A stretch of DNA of 64,000 bases from JBJMHZ01 sp045807125 (GCA_045807125.1 JBJMHZ010000016.1:62001-126000); one strand, 5' to 3'; shown: positions 55,002 to 64,000, numbered from the stretch's first letter. The notes: a model not told the origin generated them from the sequence alone. Translations and numbers: made by a program.

Positions 55002-55874
55002 TCAGGAGCCCTCGGTGTCCGGCCGCGCCGGCCGGTCGGCTGGCCGCCGCAGGACGTAGATCGACGTCTCCCTGAGCATCCCGCGGCGACCGCGCAGCCG
55101 GGTGATGAGGATGTCGAGGGGCGACTGCCACGTCAGCGGCAGCGGCAGCCGGACGCGCCCGACGGCGAGCTGGTTGCCTTGCCCCTCGGCCCGCTTGCGG
55201 ACGGCCTCGACGAGGGCCTTGCCCGACTCCCACAGCTCCTTCCAGAGCGGCTGCGGGTAGGGCCAGCCGACCGTGCCGAACTTCTCGAGCACCAGTCCGG
55301 TGCGGTCGGCCATCTCGGCCATCCCGGACGGGAACGCGTACACGATGTGGTCGGCGTTCTCCCAGGTGATGCCGAGGGCGCCGGTGCGCTGCCGGCGAGG
55401 TGAGTACGGGTTGGGCGTGGTGATGACGAGCCTGCCGCCCGGCCGCAGCGCCTCGCGGGCCATCGCCAGCAGCGCCTGCGGCGTCGGCAGATGCTCGATG
55501 ACCTCGCCAGCCACGACGACGTCGAACGGCCCCCGCTCGAGGATCGGCGTGAGATCGCCGGTGATGTCGGCGTGGACCACGTCGTAGCCGGCCTCGCGCA
55601 TCTGCCGGATGCCGGCCTCGTCGTAGTCGACGCCGACGCACTCGGCAGCGGCCTTCCGCACGTGGTCGTGCAGCCAGTTGCCCCCGCCGCCCGAGGCGAA
55701 CGAGAAGTCGTGCGAGACGCAGCCGACGTCGAGCACCTTCTTGCGGCGGGCGTAGCCGCGCACGACCCCGATACGGGTGCCGTCGAGCGTGGTGGCCGCG
55801 CGCTTGAGCTGCTTGTGCCGGTACTTGAGGGCCTGCACGCTGTTCGGGTGGGCTCCGGCGTCCCGCCAGGGCAT
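55002..55874 (-). CDS. class I SAM-dependent methyltransferase
   Basis: 290 residues from ATG 55874. Motif I is slightly unusual (VLDVGCVSHDFSFASGGGGNWL), followed by CVGVDYDEAGIRQM, VVVAGEVIEHLPTP and RPGGRLVITTPNP. This resembles methyltransferases found with glycan-synthesis genes. The C-terminus carries the extra helical region common in that group. It is unrelated in detail to the next gene. Confidence 0.85.
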   Translation of the reverse strand: MPWRDAGAHPNSVQALKYRHKQLKRAATTLDGTRIGVVRGYARRKKVLDVGCVSHDFSFASGGGGNWLHDHVRKAAAECVGVDYDEAGIRQMREAGYDVVHADITGDLTPILERGPFDVVVAGEVIEHLPTPQALLAMAREALRPGGRLVITTPNPYSPRRQRTGALGITWENADHIVYAFPSGMAEMADRTGLVLEKFGTVGWPYPQPLWKELWESGKALVEAVRKRAEGQGNQLAVGRVRLPLPLTWQSPLDILITRLRGRRGMLRETSIYVLRRPADRPARPDTEGS

Positions 55875-55999
55875 GGGCGGCTCTCCTCGACTGGGCAGCG
55901 GGCTTCGATCAGGAACAACTTCTCATGGGCCGGGTCGAATCGGTTCGAGGGCTCGGGCCCGGAGCGTCGCCGCCGCACCCCGTGCGGCCCGGGGACGGG

Positions 56000-56881
56000 T
56001 CAGTCGAGGGCGACGAGGTCCATCGCGGCCAGGTGATCGGGGTCGGCGATCATCTCGACGGCGACGACCCGGCCGTCGCGGATTGTGAAGTCCCACACCA
56101 CCTTGGGACGGCCGTCGACCGCCCACATGATGCCGATGTCACCGTCGAGGGACGCGGCGGTCGCGGCGAGGGCACGGCCGGAGAACATGCCGGCGACCGC
56201 TGCCGGCCCGGCCAGCGACTCCGGCGCGCCCATCCGTACGGCAGTCGCGTCGGCATGCAGCGCCACCCCGGGGTGGAGCAGCGCGATCAGCCGGTCGAAC
56301 TCGCCTCCGCGCGAGGCGGCGAGGAAGGCGTCGATCACCTCCCGCTGTCGCACCGGATCGGTCTCGGCGTCCCGGCCCGCGCCCTGCACCTTGCGGCGCC
56401 CCCGGTAGGCGAGCTGCTTGGTGGCCTCCGGCGACCGCTCCAGGATGACGGCGATGTCGTCGAACGGCACCGAGAACATGTCGTGCAGGACGAACGCCAG
56501 CCGCTCGGTCGGCGCGAGCGTGTCGAGAACGACGAGCAGCGCCGTACCGACCGAGTCGGCGAGCACGGCCTGCTGCTCGGGGTCGTCACCGGCGGCCGGT
56601 GCCAGCTCGCCCAGCTCGGTCAGGTCGCCGGCCGCGAGCCCCTCGACGCGCTGCCGGGCGCCACGAGCCCGCAGCATGTCCAGCGCGACCCGCGCCACCA
56701 CCGTCGTGAGCCAGCCGCGCAGGTTGGCGACGCTGTCGGCGTCGGCCCGGCTCAGGCGCAGCCACGCCTCCTGCACCGCGTCGTCGGCCTCGGCCCCCGA
56801 GCCGAGCATGCGCATCGTGACGCCCCTGAGGTGCCGGCGATGCTCCTCGAACCGCGCGCCCAGCTCGTCGTGCCCGTCCAT
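56000..56881 (-). CDS. ECF41-type RNA polymerase sigma factor with SnoaL-like C-terminus
   Basis: 293 residues. Sigma region 2 (FEEHRRHLRGVTMRMLGSGAEADDAVQEAWLRL), region 4 (LAPTERLAFVLHDMFSVPFDDIAVILERSPEATKQLAYRGRRK), then a SnoaL-like domain ending near IADPDHLAAMDL, the place of the NPDKL motif of ECF41 factors. In that group the C-terminal domain tunes activity in place of an anti-sigma factor. A divergent VOC-fold gene follows. Confidence 0.93.
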   Translation of the reverse strand: MDGHDELGARFEEHRRHLRGVTMRMLGSGAEADDAVQEAWLRLSRADADSVANLRGWLTTVVARVALDMLRARGARQRVEGLAAGDLTELGELAPAAGDDPEQQAVLADSVGTALLVVLDTLAPTERLAFVLHDMFSVPFDDIAVILERSPEATKQLAYRGRRKVQGAGRDAETDPVRQREVIDAFLAASRGGEFDRLIALLHPGVALHADATAVRMGAPESLAGPAAVAGMFSGRALAATAASLDGDIGIMWAVDGRPKVVWDFTIRDGRVVAVEMIADPDHLAAMDLVALD

Positions 56882-56966
56882 CCGTTACCCCTTGCCCGTC
56901 GCATCCGTCATCCAGTCCGACGGCCCACGAGCGGCCGAGGTAACAGTCACCCGCGAAGGAGCGCTC

Positions 56967-57314
56967 ATGACGACGTCCGGCCTGCAGACGGTGATCTACC
57001 CGGTGAGCGACATCGCCGCCGCGCGCGAGCTGTACGGCGCGCTGACCGAGGTCCCGCCGATCATGGACGAGCAGTACTACGTCGGCTACCAGGTCAACGG
57101 CCAGGACATCGGCCTCGACCCCAACGGTCACCGGCGCGGCCTCACCGGTCCGGTCGGCTACTGGCACGTGGACGACATCCGCCAGTCCATCGAGCGGCTC
57201 ACCGCGCGCGGCGCAACGGTCACCGCCGAGGTGACCGGCGTCGGCGGCGGGAAGCTGATCGCCACCCTCACCGACTCGGACGGCAACGTCCTCGGCCTGC
57301 TGCAGCAGCCGTAG
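56967..57314 (+). CDS. VOC (glyoxalase/bleomycin-resistance fold) protein
   Basis: 115 residues from ATG 56967, GAAGGAG upstream. Single VOC module: LQTVIYPVSDIAAARELYGAL, DIGLDPNGHRR, VGYWHVDDI, then LTDSDGNVLGLLQ. It is divergent from the ECF41 gene, whose target promoter could lie in the 85-bp gap. Confidence 0.85.
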   Translation: MTTSGLQTVIYPVSDIAAARELYGALTEVPPIMDEQYYVGYQVNGQDIGLDPNGHRRGLTGPVGYWHVDDIRQSIERLTARGATVTAEVTGVGGGKLIATLTDSDGNVLGLLQQP

Positions 57315-57356
57315 CCGGCCCGACTCCCCCACCGACGAAGCGATTGGACGCACGCC

Positions 57357-57785
57357 ATGCTCGGCCGCAAGGACTACACCAGGGAAGAGCTCGACCACGC
57401 GAGAGCTGTGGTCGAGCAGCAGCTCATCGCGTACGGCGGCCTCGTCAAGGCGGTCGCCGCGGCGCCCGACCCGCAGGCGGGGTCCGCGCTCGACGCGTTC
57501 GAGGCGCGCTTCTTCAACGACATGGTCCTCGTGCTCGACCGGCTCTTCGTGCATCGGCTGCGCTCGGTCACCGGCAAGGACGGCAACCCGCTCAACGAGG
57601 TGGAGCTGCTCACCGATTCGCTGATGAGCAACGACGGCGTCCTGCGCGGCAACAACGTGATCAAGTACGCGCCGGAGCAGTCCGTCCTGAAGCTCCGGAT
57701 CGGCGACCGGATCGCGCTGACCGCCGAGCAGTTCGTGCGCCTCGCCCGGGCATTCCTCGACGAGATCGAGCGCAAGTTCCTCTGA
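57357..57785 (+). CDS. conserved hypothetical protein
   Basis: 142 residues from ATG 57357, 42 bp after the VOC gene. An N-terminal helix with DHARAVVEQQLIAYGGLV, a central helix FFNDMVLVLDRLFVHRLR and a beta/helix C-terminus. There is no signal peptide. The family is unknown to me; probably co-transcribed with the VOC gene. Confidence 0.7.
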   Translation: MLGRKDYTREELDHARAVVEQQLIAYGGLVKAVAAAPDPQAGSALDAFEARFFNDMVLVLDRLFVHRLRSVTGKDGNPLNEVELLTDSLMSNDGVLRGNNVIKYAPEQSVLKLRIGDRIALTAEQFVRLARAFLDEIERKFL

Positions 57786-57870
57786 ACCACCGCGCACGCC
57801 ATCCATGTCTCCAGCAGCGTCTCCGGCAGCGATCGCATGAGCGCCCACGCGATGAGCCTCTGGCGCTGCG

Positions 57871-58662
57871 CTATCCCGACCGGTCGGGCTGGCCGTCGCC
57901 GGTGGTCTGGGCCACCCAGAAGACGGCGCCCGCCGGGTCGGCGAGGCCGGCCATGGTGCCGTACGGCGTGTCGAGCGCCGGGCGCAGCACCGATCCGCCG
58001 GACCGCTCCGCGGCGGCGACCGCTGCGGCAGCGTCGGCCACCGCGAAGTAGACGAGCCAGTGCGCCGGCATGCCCTCGATGCCGAACATGCCGCCCATGC
58101 CGCCGAGGGGGGCCTGCTCCCCTGCCAGGTGGAACAGCGCGTAGTCGGGACCCGCTGCGGCCAGCGGCTCCGTCCGGAAGCCGAAGAGCGCCTCGTAGAA
58201 CGCGCGGGCTCCGTCAGGATCGGGCGAGCGCAGGTCCTCCCACATGAGGCCGCCCGGCTCGTTGACGATGCCGGCGCCGATGTGCGTCCCCGCCTGCCAC
58301 ACCGCGAACGTGGCACCGGTCGGGTCGGCCGCGATGAGCATCCGCCCGAACGGTCCGACGTCACCGGGCGGCAGCAGGACCGATCCCCCGTGCTCGGCGA
58401 TCTCCGCGGCGGTCCTGTCCGCGTCGTCGCTCGCGAAGTACAGGGTCCAGCCGACCGGGCCGCCCTCCCGCGCGGGACCGATGCCGGCGGCGATCGCACC
58501 GCCCACCCCGGCGATGACATAGCCGCCGTAGTCCTCACCGGTGCCTTGGTAGGTCCACCCCAGCACGTCGGCGTAGAACGACGTGACCGCGTCGACGTCG
58601 GGCACGCTGAGATCGGTCCAGCACGGCATGCCGGCCGGCCATGGCGAAGTGCGAATGCTCAT
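57871..58662 (-). CDS. VOC family protein with two glyoxalase modules
   Basis: 263 residues from ATG 58662. Two tandem VOC units (MPCWTDLSVPDVDAVTSFYADVLGW and LMWEDLRSPDPDGARAFYEALFGF) with DPTGATFAVWQ and DPAGAVFWVAQ ends. This is the hydroxylase/27-kDa antigen Cfp30B-like layout. Ligand unknown. Confidence 0.88.
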   Translation of the reverse strand: MSIRTSPWPAGMPCWTDLSVPDVDAVTSFYADVLGWTYQGTGEDYGGYVIAGVGGAIAAGIGPAREGGPVGWTLYFASDDADRTAAEIAEHGGSVLLPPGDVGPFGRMLIAADPTGATFAVWQAGTHIGAGIVNEPGGLMWEDLRSPDPDGARAFYEALFGFRTEPLAAAGPDYALFHLAGEQAPLGGMGGMFGIEGMPAHWLVYFAVADAAAAVAAAERSGGSVLRPALDTPYGTMAGLADPAGAVFWVAQTTGDGQPDRSG

Positions 58663-58814
58663 GCCGGCATCTTCCACTCCCTGCGGCGTCGATGCATCGC
58701 CTGCCGTGGCGCCCTCGCGCACCGCTGCGATCGCCGGTTCAGCCCTTGGCGCAAGCCGTTGACCCGCCGCCGGGCGCGCGCCGATCGTGGAGTGGCGTCG
58801 AAGGAGGCCCAGCC

Positions 58815-59126
58815 ATGCCCGTTCCCGACCGACCCGGCGCCGGCGCGCCGCCGTTCCCCCAGCCGCCGGAGCCGCCCTGGCCCAAGCCGCCGACGCTGCC
58901 GCGGCTGCAGCGCACCGAGCCCCTGCACATCCCCACCGTCGTGCAGCCCGAGCTGGCCTGCCCGGGCCCGGAGGAGCACTACGGCTGCGCGTCGGTCACC
59001 GGCCTCGACCCGCAGTCCTGGGAGGCGATCCTGCGGGAGCGCTTCGCCGCCGGCTACCGCCTGCTGCACGTCGTGCCCGGCGACGGCGGGCAGGCGCTGC
59101 TCGTCTTCGAGCACCGCGACGCCTGA
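58815..59126 (+). CDS. hypothetical protein with proline-rich N-terminus
   Basis: 103 residues from ATG 58815 (AAGGAGG). The first 35 residues are Pro-rich; then an alpha/beta segment SVTGLDPQSWEAILRERFAAGYRLLHVVPGDGGQALLVFEH resembling a small DUF4177-like fold. No signal peptide. Unknown role. Confidence 0.65.
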   Translation: MPVPDRPGAGAPPFPQPPEPPWPKPPTLPRLQRTEPLHIPTVVQPELACPGPEEHYGCASVTGLDPQSWEAILRERFAAGYRLLHVVPGDGGQALLVFEHRDA

Positions 59127-59204
59127 GGCCGGGCGCGCCCGGCGGCGGTTGCGCTCCGACGGCGACGGGAACCATGGATCGACAGCCACGTCAGGAGGTC
59201 GGGC

Positions 59205-59441
59205 ATGGGCACCGACGACAAGGTCACCGACACCGACATGAGCCCCAGCGGCCCCCAGGGAGTCGGCGAGAGCATCACCAGGCAGGGCAACGAGCTCGTC
59301 CACGGCGCTGAGGACTCGGCGCACCAGGAGGGCGGCACCTCCCGCGACGAGGCCCGCGCCAACGCTCAGCAGGCCGACCGGGAGAAGGACCGCCTTCAGG
59401 GCAGCATCGACCCGAAGCGCCCCGGCCCCGAGCCCGACTGA
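59205..59441 (+). CDS. small hydrophilic, likely disordered protein
   Basis: 78 residues from ATG 59205 with AGGAGG 4-9 bases upstream. Rich in Asp, Glu, Gln, Gly and Ser, with no hydrophobic core. Such proteins are often stress-related in actinobacteria, but nothing in the sequence proves it. Confidence 0.55.
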   Translation: MGTDDKVTDTDMSPSGPQGVGESITRQGNELVHGAEDSAHQEGGTSRDEARANAQQADREKDRLQGSIDPKRPGPEPD

Positions 59442-59562
59442 GGAGCCCGACCGGCCCCGAGGTTGCCGTCACCTCACCGATGAGTCCCGGCCGGACCGGG
59501 CGTCATAGCGGTACGTACGCAAGCCGCTGGGCGCCGGTCCGCCGGCGCGGTGAGGAGGAACC

Positions 59563-59934
59563 ATGGGCCGCCCCGTCGTGCACTTCGAGATCATCGGCAC
59601 GGACGCGGAGAAGCTCCGCCATTACTACGGCGAGCTGTTCGACTGGAAGTTCTCGGCCGACAACCCGATGAACTACGGCCTCACCTCGCGCGAGGACAAC
59701 CTCTCCGCCGAGGGCATCGGGCTCGCCGGCGGCGTGGGCGCCGGGCCGGAGGGCTACCCGGGCCACGTGACCGTCTACGTCGAGGTCCCTGACGTGGAGG
59801 CCGCGCTCGCCAAGGCCGAGAGCCTCGGCGGGTCTCGGGTGATGGGCCCGGAGAAGGTGATGGAGGGCGTGGAGATCGGCCTGTTCGCCGACCCGGAGGG
59901 GCATCAGGTCGGCCTGGTCAAGTCGCCGTCGTAA
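59563..59934 (+). CDS. VOC family protein (glyoxalase-like)
   Basis: 123 residues from ATG 59563 (TGAGGAGG upstream). One VOC module: VVHFEIIGTDAEKLRHYYGELFDWKF, GHVTVYVEVPDVEAALAKAESLGG and the FADPEGHQVGLVK end. Short intergenic gaps suggest an operon with the preceding small genes. Ligand unknown. Confidence 0.88.
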   Translation: MGRPVVHFEIIGTDAEKLRHYYGELFDWKFSADNPMNYGLTSREDNLSAEGIGLAGGVGAGPEGYPGHVTVYVEVPDVEAALAKAESLGGSRVMGPEKVMEGVEIGLFADPEGHQVGLVKSPS

Positions 59935-59952
59935 CGGTCGGGCCTGGCTTGC

Positions 59953-60534
59953 TCAGCGCACGACGACGGTGAGCCGCCAGGCGCGGGCAGGAGCTGCCGG
60001 ACCTCGCAGGCGGGCAAGGACGGTCGCGGTGCCCGTCCGCCGGGCGGTCAGCACGAACCTCTCCCCGCGGCCGGTCGCCGAGACGGCGCCCAGCCGGACG
60101 GCGGCCCGCACGGAGCCGGCCAGCCGGGGGCGCGCCCAGCCCGCCCGGTCGCTCGGCGCGAGGGCGACGGTGACTGCCGCGCCCCGGGCCAGGCAGATCG
60201 TCGCGCCGTACGGGGGGCCGTAGCCGTAGCCGAGCGTCGCCCCGTCACGGGCGCACTCGGCGACGGCTCGGCCGGTCGTGCGCCGCTGCTGATCGGCTGC
60301 GGGCCGGCTGGACGGGCGCGCTGGCGCCGACGCGCTCCGTTCGGTGGGCACGGTCGGCACGGTGGGTGCGATCGGCACGGTGGGTGCGGTGGGCAGCGGT
60401 GCGGTCGCGGCGGCCGGGCCGGTCGCCGCCGGGGCGGTGCCGCCCTGGCTGCACCCGCACAGGAGACCGGCCAGCACCATGAGCGCCGCAAGCCCGGCGG
60501 GCGCTCTCCTGGCGCGGACGAGGCGCACGGGCAC
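59953..60534 (-). CDS. putative lipoprotein
   Basis: 193 residues from GTG 60534 with GAGAGGGAGG upstream; the longer frame lacks a signal. Lipobox region LAALMVLAGLLCGCSQ, a Pro/Thr/Ala-rich spacer with near repeats of PTVPIAPTVP, then a beta-rich C-terminal domain (RFVLTARRTGTATVLARLRG). It is probably anchored outside the membrane. Function unknown. Confidence 0.65.
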   Translation of the reverse strand: MPVRLVRARRAPAGLAALMVLAGLLCGCSQGGTAPAATGPAAATAPLPTAPTVPIAPTVPTVPTERSASAPARPSSRPAADQQRRTTGRAVAECARDGATLGYGYGPPYGATICLARGAAVTVALAPSDRAGWARPRLAGSVRAAVRLGAVSATGRGERFVLTARRTGTATVLARLRGPAAPARAWRLTVVVR

Positions 60535-60760
60535 ACCGACCTCCCTCTCCGGACCGTTCCGGGCCTTCGTGCCATGAATAGCGGTCGGTGGGTGCTTCGG
60601 GACGTCCTGCGCCGGGGTGAAGCGGTCACCGCCACGTGTCACCAGGCCGATAGCCGCTGACCAGCGTGCCGTGCCTGGTAGTTGTGGGTACGACCGCGTG
60701 GAACAGGACCCGGCCCGGGCTCGCCATGCGGCTCCGGCACCGCGACGAGAGGGCTGCTAG

Positions 60761-61954
60761 ATGCGCACGGCGAACGAACGCGTACCGGTGCGGACCATCG
60801 CGACGGCCATCGCCATGGTGCTGGGCGCGATCATCGCGGTCTACCTGGTGCGGCACCTCTCGCGAGTGATCATCTGGGTCGTCATCGCCGGGTTCTTCAC
60901 CGTGCTGCTCTACCCGATGGTCAACTTCGTCGAGAACCGGATGCACTTCAAGCGCAGCCTGGCGACCTTGGTCGTGGTGCTCGGCTGCTTCCTGGTGCTC
61001 GGCGCGATGGGCTACCTGCTCGTGCAGCCGCTGATCAGCGAGGGCTCGAACTTCGCCGCCAAGCTCCCCGACTACATCGACCAGGCGCGGACCGGCCGGG
61101 GGCCGGTCGGTCACCTCATCACCCGCTTCCACGTCGACACGTGGGTGGCCCAGCACCAGCAGCAGATCACCAAGGCGCTCACCAACATCGGTGGCGGTGC
61201 CGTCGGCATCGCCAGGACCGCGGGCAACTTCATCTTCGGCACGGTGACCGTGGTGGTGCTGACCTTCCTCATGGTCCTCGAGGCCCCGAAGCTGATCGAG
61301 GGCTCGCTCGCGCTGCTGTCGTCCCCGCGCGCGGAGCGGGTCCGCCGGGTCGGCGGCGACTGCACCAAGGCCGTCCTCGGCTACATGACCGGCAACCTGC
61401 TCATCAGCGTGATCTGCGGGGCCAGCACCTACGTCGTGCTGCTGCTCACCGGCGTCCCATACGCGGGGGTCATCGCGGTGTTCGTCGCGCTCGCCGACCT
61501 CATTCCGCTGGTGGGGGCGACCCTCGGTGCGGTCGTGGCCGTCGGCGTGGCCCTGCTGCACTCGGTCACGGCCGGCATCATCGTCGTGGCGTTCTTCGTC
61601 ATCTACCAGCAGCTGGAGAACCACCTGCTCCAGCCGGTGATCATGTCGCGCACGGTCAACCTCAACCCGCTCGCGGTGTTCCTCAGCGTGCTCGTCGGCG
61701 TCGAGCTGCTCGGTATCCTCGGCGCGCTGATCGCGATCCCGATCGCCTCCATGATCCAGGTGATCATCAGGGATGTGTACGACGTGCGAAAGGGGCGCCT
61801 CAAGCCCGAGCCGACGGTCGGCGCGGAGGAAGTGCCGATCGACCGGGGACCGCGCGGCGGCCCGGACCACGAGACGTCGATGCACCCGGCCGGAGCGGCC
61901 GGCACCCTGGGCGACCCGGCCTCCGCTCAGGTCGCCCGCGCGGACCGCTCGTAG
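60761..61954 (+). CDS. AI-2E family transporter
   Basis: 397 residues with about seven to eight transmembrane helices. The family signatures LIPLVGATLGAVVAV and YQQLENHLLQPVIMSR, and the inner hydrophobic block after LNPLAVFLSVLVGVELLG, are present. Members export various substrates (autoinducer or ions); the name does not prove AI-2. The soluble C-terminal 60 residues are low-complexity. Confidence 0.9.
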   Translation: MRTANERVPVRTIATAIAMVLGAIIAVYLVRHLSRVIIWVVIAGFFTVLLYPMVNFVENRMHFKRSLATLVVVLGCFLVLGAMGYLLVQPLISEGSNFAAKLPDYIDQARTGRGPVGHLITRFHVDTWVAQHQQQITKALTNIGGGAVGIARTAGNFIFGTVTVVVLTFLMVLEAPKLIEGSLALLSSPRAERVRRVGGDCTKAVLGYMTGNLLISVICGASTYVVLLLTGVPYAGVIAVFVALADLIPLVGATLGAVVAVGVALLHSVTAGIIVVAFFVIYQQLENHLLQPVIMSRTVNLNPLAVFLSVLVGVELLGILGALIAIPIASMIQVIIRDVYDVRKGRLKPEPTVGAEEVPIDRGPRGGPDHETSMHPAGAAGTLGDPASAQVARADRS

Positions 61955-62038
61955 GCGGCCCCGGGTGCGCGGCGTCGGGGCGCGGTGCGCGGGTAGGTCG
62001 GCGGCGACCGTCCCCACGATCGCCGCGGAGGAAGACGC

Positions 62039-62260
62039 ATGACCGACCAGGAGCGCAGCGTGACGCCGCTCGAGGCCCAGCGGCTCGACCCGGAGCGGGC
62101 TACCTCCGAGCGGGCCGGCGAGACGCCCCCGCACGAGGACGCCGAGCGGCTGGAGTCCGCCCTGCGCGAGGGCGGCCCGCTGCCCGACCGTGACGACGGC
62201 GACGCTGGTGCGGCGGCCCGGGAGGCGCCGCTCGACCCGGGCGGCACCTCACTGCCCTGA
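62039..62260 (+). CDS. small acidic hypothetical protein
   Basis: 73 residues, highly charged (ATSERAGETPPHEDAERLES). Disordered in appearance. It overlaps the end of the convergent transporter gene by 12 bp. No family recognised. Confidence 0.5.
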   Translation: MTDQERSVTPLEAQRLDPERATSERAGETPPHEDAERLESALREGGPLPDRDDGDAGAAAREAPLDPGGTSLP

Positions 62261-63094
62261 GCCCAGCGCACGGCCGGCCCCGCCGTTGTGCCGGCGCTCC
62301 TCCACGATGCGCTGGTGGCTGCGGATGATGCGCAGCATCGTCACGAGCACGACGCCGCCCACGACGTTGCCGACCACCGCGAGCCCGAACCAGTGCGCCC
62401 ACTCGGCGTAGCCGTACGGCGCGTGGCCGCCCGTGAGCGCGAGGAAGCAGAGCAGCGAGTCGAGCACCGAGTGGAACATCTGCAGGCCGGCGAGCAGGAA
62501 GGCGCCGGCGACGGCAGCCATCACCTTGGTCGGCATCGAGTCGGTGCCCTGCTGCATGCGGGTCATCAAGGTGATGGCCGCGCCGGCGACGACCGCGAGC
62601 GCGAACGCGTTCGGGTCCCAGGCCGACTCGGCGAACGGCCGGGCCACCTCGACCGCCTCCGCGTGCAGCTGCGGGTAGGCCCGCATGACGATCCACGCCA
62701 TGACCCAGCCGCCCAGCAGGTTGCCGGCAAGGGTCCCGCCCCACAGCCGGCCCAGGTCCCGTACCGTCGCGCGCTTGGCGGCGACCGCGGTGATCGGTAC
62801 GAGGAAGCCCTCGGTGAACAGCTCGCTATGGCCGAGCAGCAGGGCAAGGAAGCCGATCGAGAAGGCGAGCCCGCCGAGCAGGGCGCTGCCGGTGGCCCGG
62901 TGGACGGCCAGCAGGGCGAGGATCCCGATCACGACGTCGATCCCCGCGACGGTGGAGGTGGCGAGCAGGGCGCGCCAGTCGCGGTGCAGCCGGTGCTCGC
63001 CCTCCTCGACGATGTGGTCGAAGGCCCGCTCCAGCCGGGGCTCGAGCTGGCCCTCCCCCGCGGGCTGCTCGACGTCGTGGGCCAGCTGCGTCAT
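62249..63094 (-). CDS. formate/nitrite transporter family channel
   Basis: 281 residues from ATG 63094. A soluble N-terminus (EGEHRLHRDWRALLATSTVAG) leads to six membrane spans with GHSELFTEGFLVPI, LWGGTLAGNLLGGWVM and FHSVLDSL, as in the FNT family (YfdC-like branch, which lacks the classical FocA slit residues in places). It may move formate, nitrite or another small anion. Confidence 0.85.
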   Translation of the reverse strand: MTQLAHDVEQPAGEGQLEPRLERAFDHIVEEGEHRLHRDWRALLATSTVAGIDVVIGILALLAVHRATGSALLGGLAFSIGFLALLLGHSELFTEGFLVPITAVAAKRATVRDLGRLWGGTLAGNLLGGWVMAWIVMRAYPQLHAEAVEVARPFAESAWDPNAFALAVVAGAAITLMTRMQQGTDSMPTKVMAAVAGAFLLAGLQMFHSVLDSLLCFLALTGGHAPYGYAEWAHWFGLAVVGNVVGGVVLVTMLRIIRSHQRIVEERRHNGGAGRALGSGQ

Positions 63095-63214
63095 GGGGGT
63101 CGCTCCAGCGGACGGGAGGGTCGGGTCAGGCGCGGGGGTGAGCCTGTCCGGCCGGGCGGCGGTCAAACGGCGGCGCCGCCGGCGTCAGCGGCATCGCCCC
63201 GGCGTCATCCGGCG

Positions 63215-64000
63215 TCACCCGGTGCGCCAGAGCACCACCAGCGCGCGGTCGTCGTTGGCGCCCGAGCGCATGGCGTCCATCAGCCGCCGGGCGCCGCCGC
63301 TGAACGTACGGGGCACCAGCCGCTCGGCCTCCCCGAGCAGCCGGTCGATGCCGAGCGACAGGTCGCGCCCGCGCACCTCGACGACGCCGTCGGTGTAGAG
63401 GAGCAGCGCGTCGCCCGGGCGCAGCCGGCCGCGCTCGACGTCGTAGTCCGGCTCCGCGAGCAGCCCGAGGGCGACGCCACTGAGCTGGGAGATCCGCCAT
63501 TGCCCGCTGCCGGCGTCGAAGTGCACGACCGGCGGGTGCCCGGCCGTCTCGATGCGGTAGTCGCCGGTCACCACGTCGATGACGACGTGGACGGCCGTGG
63601 CGAACCCCTCGTCCCAGCCCTGCCGGATCAGGTAGCGGTTGGCCTCGTGCAGGAACCGCTCGGGCGGCACCGCGCCGAGCAGGCCACCGAAGGCGCCCGA
63701 GAGCAGCAGCGCCCTGGTGCCGGCGCCGAGGCCCTTGCCGGACACGTCGATCAGGGCCACCTCGAGCACGCGGCCCTCGTTGAGCGAGCTGACGAGGAAG
63801 TCGCCGCCGAACGACGCGCCGCCCGCCGACTCCAGCACCACGTCGGCGCCCCAGCCGGTCGGCAGCGGCGGAAGCTCGCCCTGCTCGCGCAGCTTGTCCC
63901 GCAGCTCGAGCAGCATGGACTCGCCGCGCAGCCCGGGCATGCCGACCCGCTCCCGCGACGCGGACAGCCAGTACGCGATCGCCGCACCGACGCCGAGCGC
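63215..64000 (-). CDS. SpoIIE/RsbU-type PP2C serine phosphatase (5' end outside window)
   Basis: The frame is open to the right edge. A short segment before ATG 63940 (AAIAYWLSAS) looks like a membrane helix, so the true start lies outside. The PP2C core follows: DFLVSSLNEGRVLEVALIDVSGKGLGAG, FATAVHVVIDVVTGDYRIETAGHPP, LLLYTDGVVEVRG and a late GANDDRALVVLW. The metal-binding aspartates are in place. It probably acts in partner-switch control of a sigma factor. Confidence 0.9.
   Translation of the reverse strand, partial: ALGVGAAIAYWLSASRERVGMPGLRGESMLLELRDKLREQGELPPLPTGWGADVVLESAGGASFGGDFLVSSLNEGRVLEVALIDVSGKGLGAGTRALLLSGAFGGLLGAVPPERFLHEANRYLIRQGWDEGFATAVHVVIDVVTGDYRIETAGHPPVVHFDAGSGQWRISQLSGVALGLLAEPDYDVERGRLRPGDALLLYTDGVVEVRGRDLSLGIDRLLGEAERLVPRTFSGGARRLMDAMRSGANDDRALVVLWRTG

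Overview
The window is very GC-rich, uses GTG starts freely and has many GTGA/ATGA stop-start overlaps. The core gene order and families (mreBCD-mrdA-rodA, an RNase E/G with long Ala/Pro arms, TIGR03936/TIGR03960, DUF4233-folC-valS, clpX-clpP-tig, DUF6318, ECF41) point to an actinobacterium, possibly near Frankia or other soil lineages. I cannot name the genus from sequence alone.

Layout. 1-0.6 kb: C-terminal end of a large serine recombinase abutting tRNA-Ala(GGC), probably the edge of an element lying mostly outside the window. 0.7-11.3 kb: core genes on the minus strand (histidine phosphatase, rsfS, an LCP-family protein, nadD, a PaaK-like ligase, a VWA/MoxR pair, an M20 peptidase), plus a plus-strand pair of a small WXG-like protein and an alpha/beta hydrolase. 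11.5-26.3 kb: obgE-rpmA-rplU, RNase E/G, TIGR03936-TIGR03960, then the rod-shape/elongation cluster rodA-mrdA-mreD-mreC-mreB. 26.5-35.4 kb: ndk, DUF4233, folC and valS, flanked by one secreted sedolisin (S53) and two tandem secreted G1 (eqolisin-like) peptidases. Both peptidase families act at acid pH. 35.6-39.6 kb: clpX, clpP, tig and tRNA-Pro(TGG).

39.7-51.4 kb is a genomic island inserted in the 3' half of tRNA-Gly(TCC). A perfect 47-bp direct repeat bounds it (39682-39728 and 51391-51437). A third, covariant copy at 49799-49852 suggests two elements stacked at one site. The island carries a frameshifted tyrosine integrase, IS110 and IS3 remnants, a HEPN-domain protein (RX4H), a small membrane protein, an HTH-ImmA/small-protein pair, a broken antitoxin with a toxin-like gene, and a nucleotidyltransferase-like two-gene unit. 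Its centrepiece, 45992-48816, is an intact four-gene operon with overlapping genes that looks like a bacterial ubiquitin-like conjugation system: a Ubl ending Gly-Gly-Ala-Thr-Leu, an E2-like protein, a JAB/JAMM protease and a ThiF/E1-like activating enzyme. The order Ubl-E2-DUB-E1 matches the Bil (bacterial ISG15-like) antiphage operons as I recall them. The expected scheme is that JAB trims the Ubl tail to expose Gly-Gly, E1 adenylates it, E2 transfers it to a target, and JAB can reverse the linkage.

51.5-64 kb returns to ordinary chromosome: an ArsR/SRPBCC pair, two exported proteins, two methyltransferases, an ECF41 sigma factor, several VOC/glyoxalase-fold proteins, an AI-2E family permease, a formate/nitrite-type channel and the start of a SpoIIE/PP2C phosphatase cut by the window edge.
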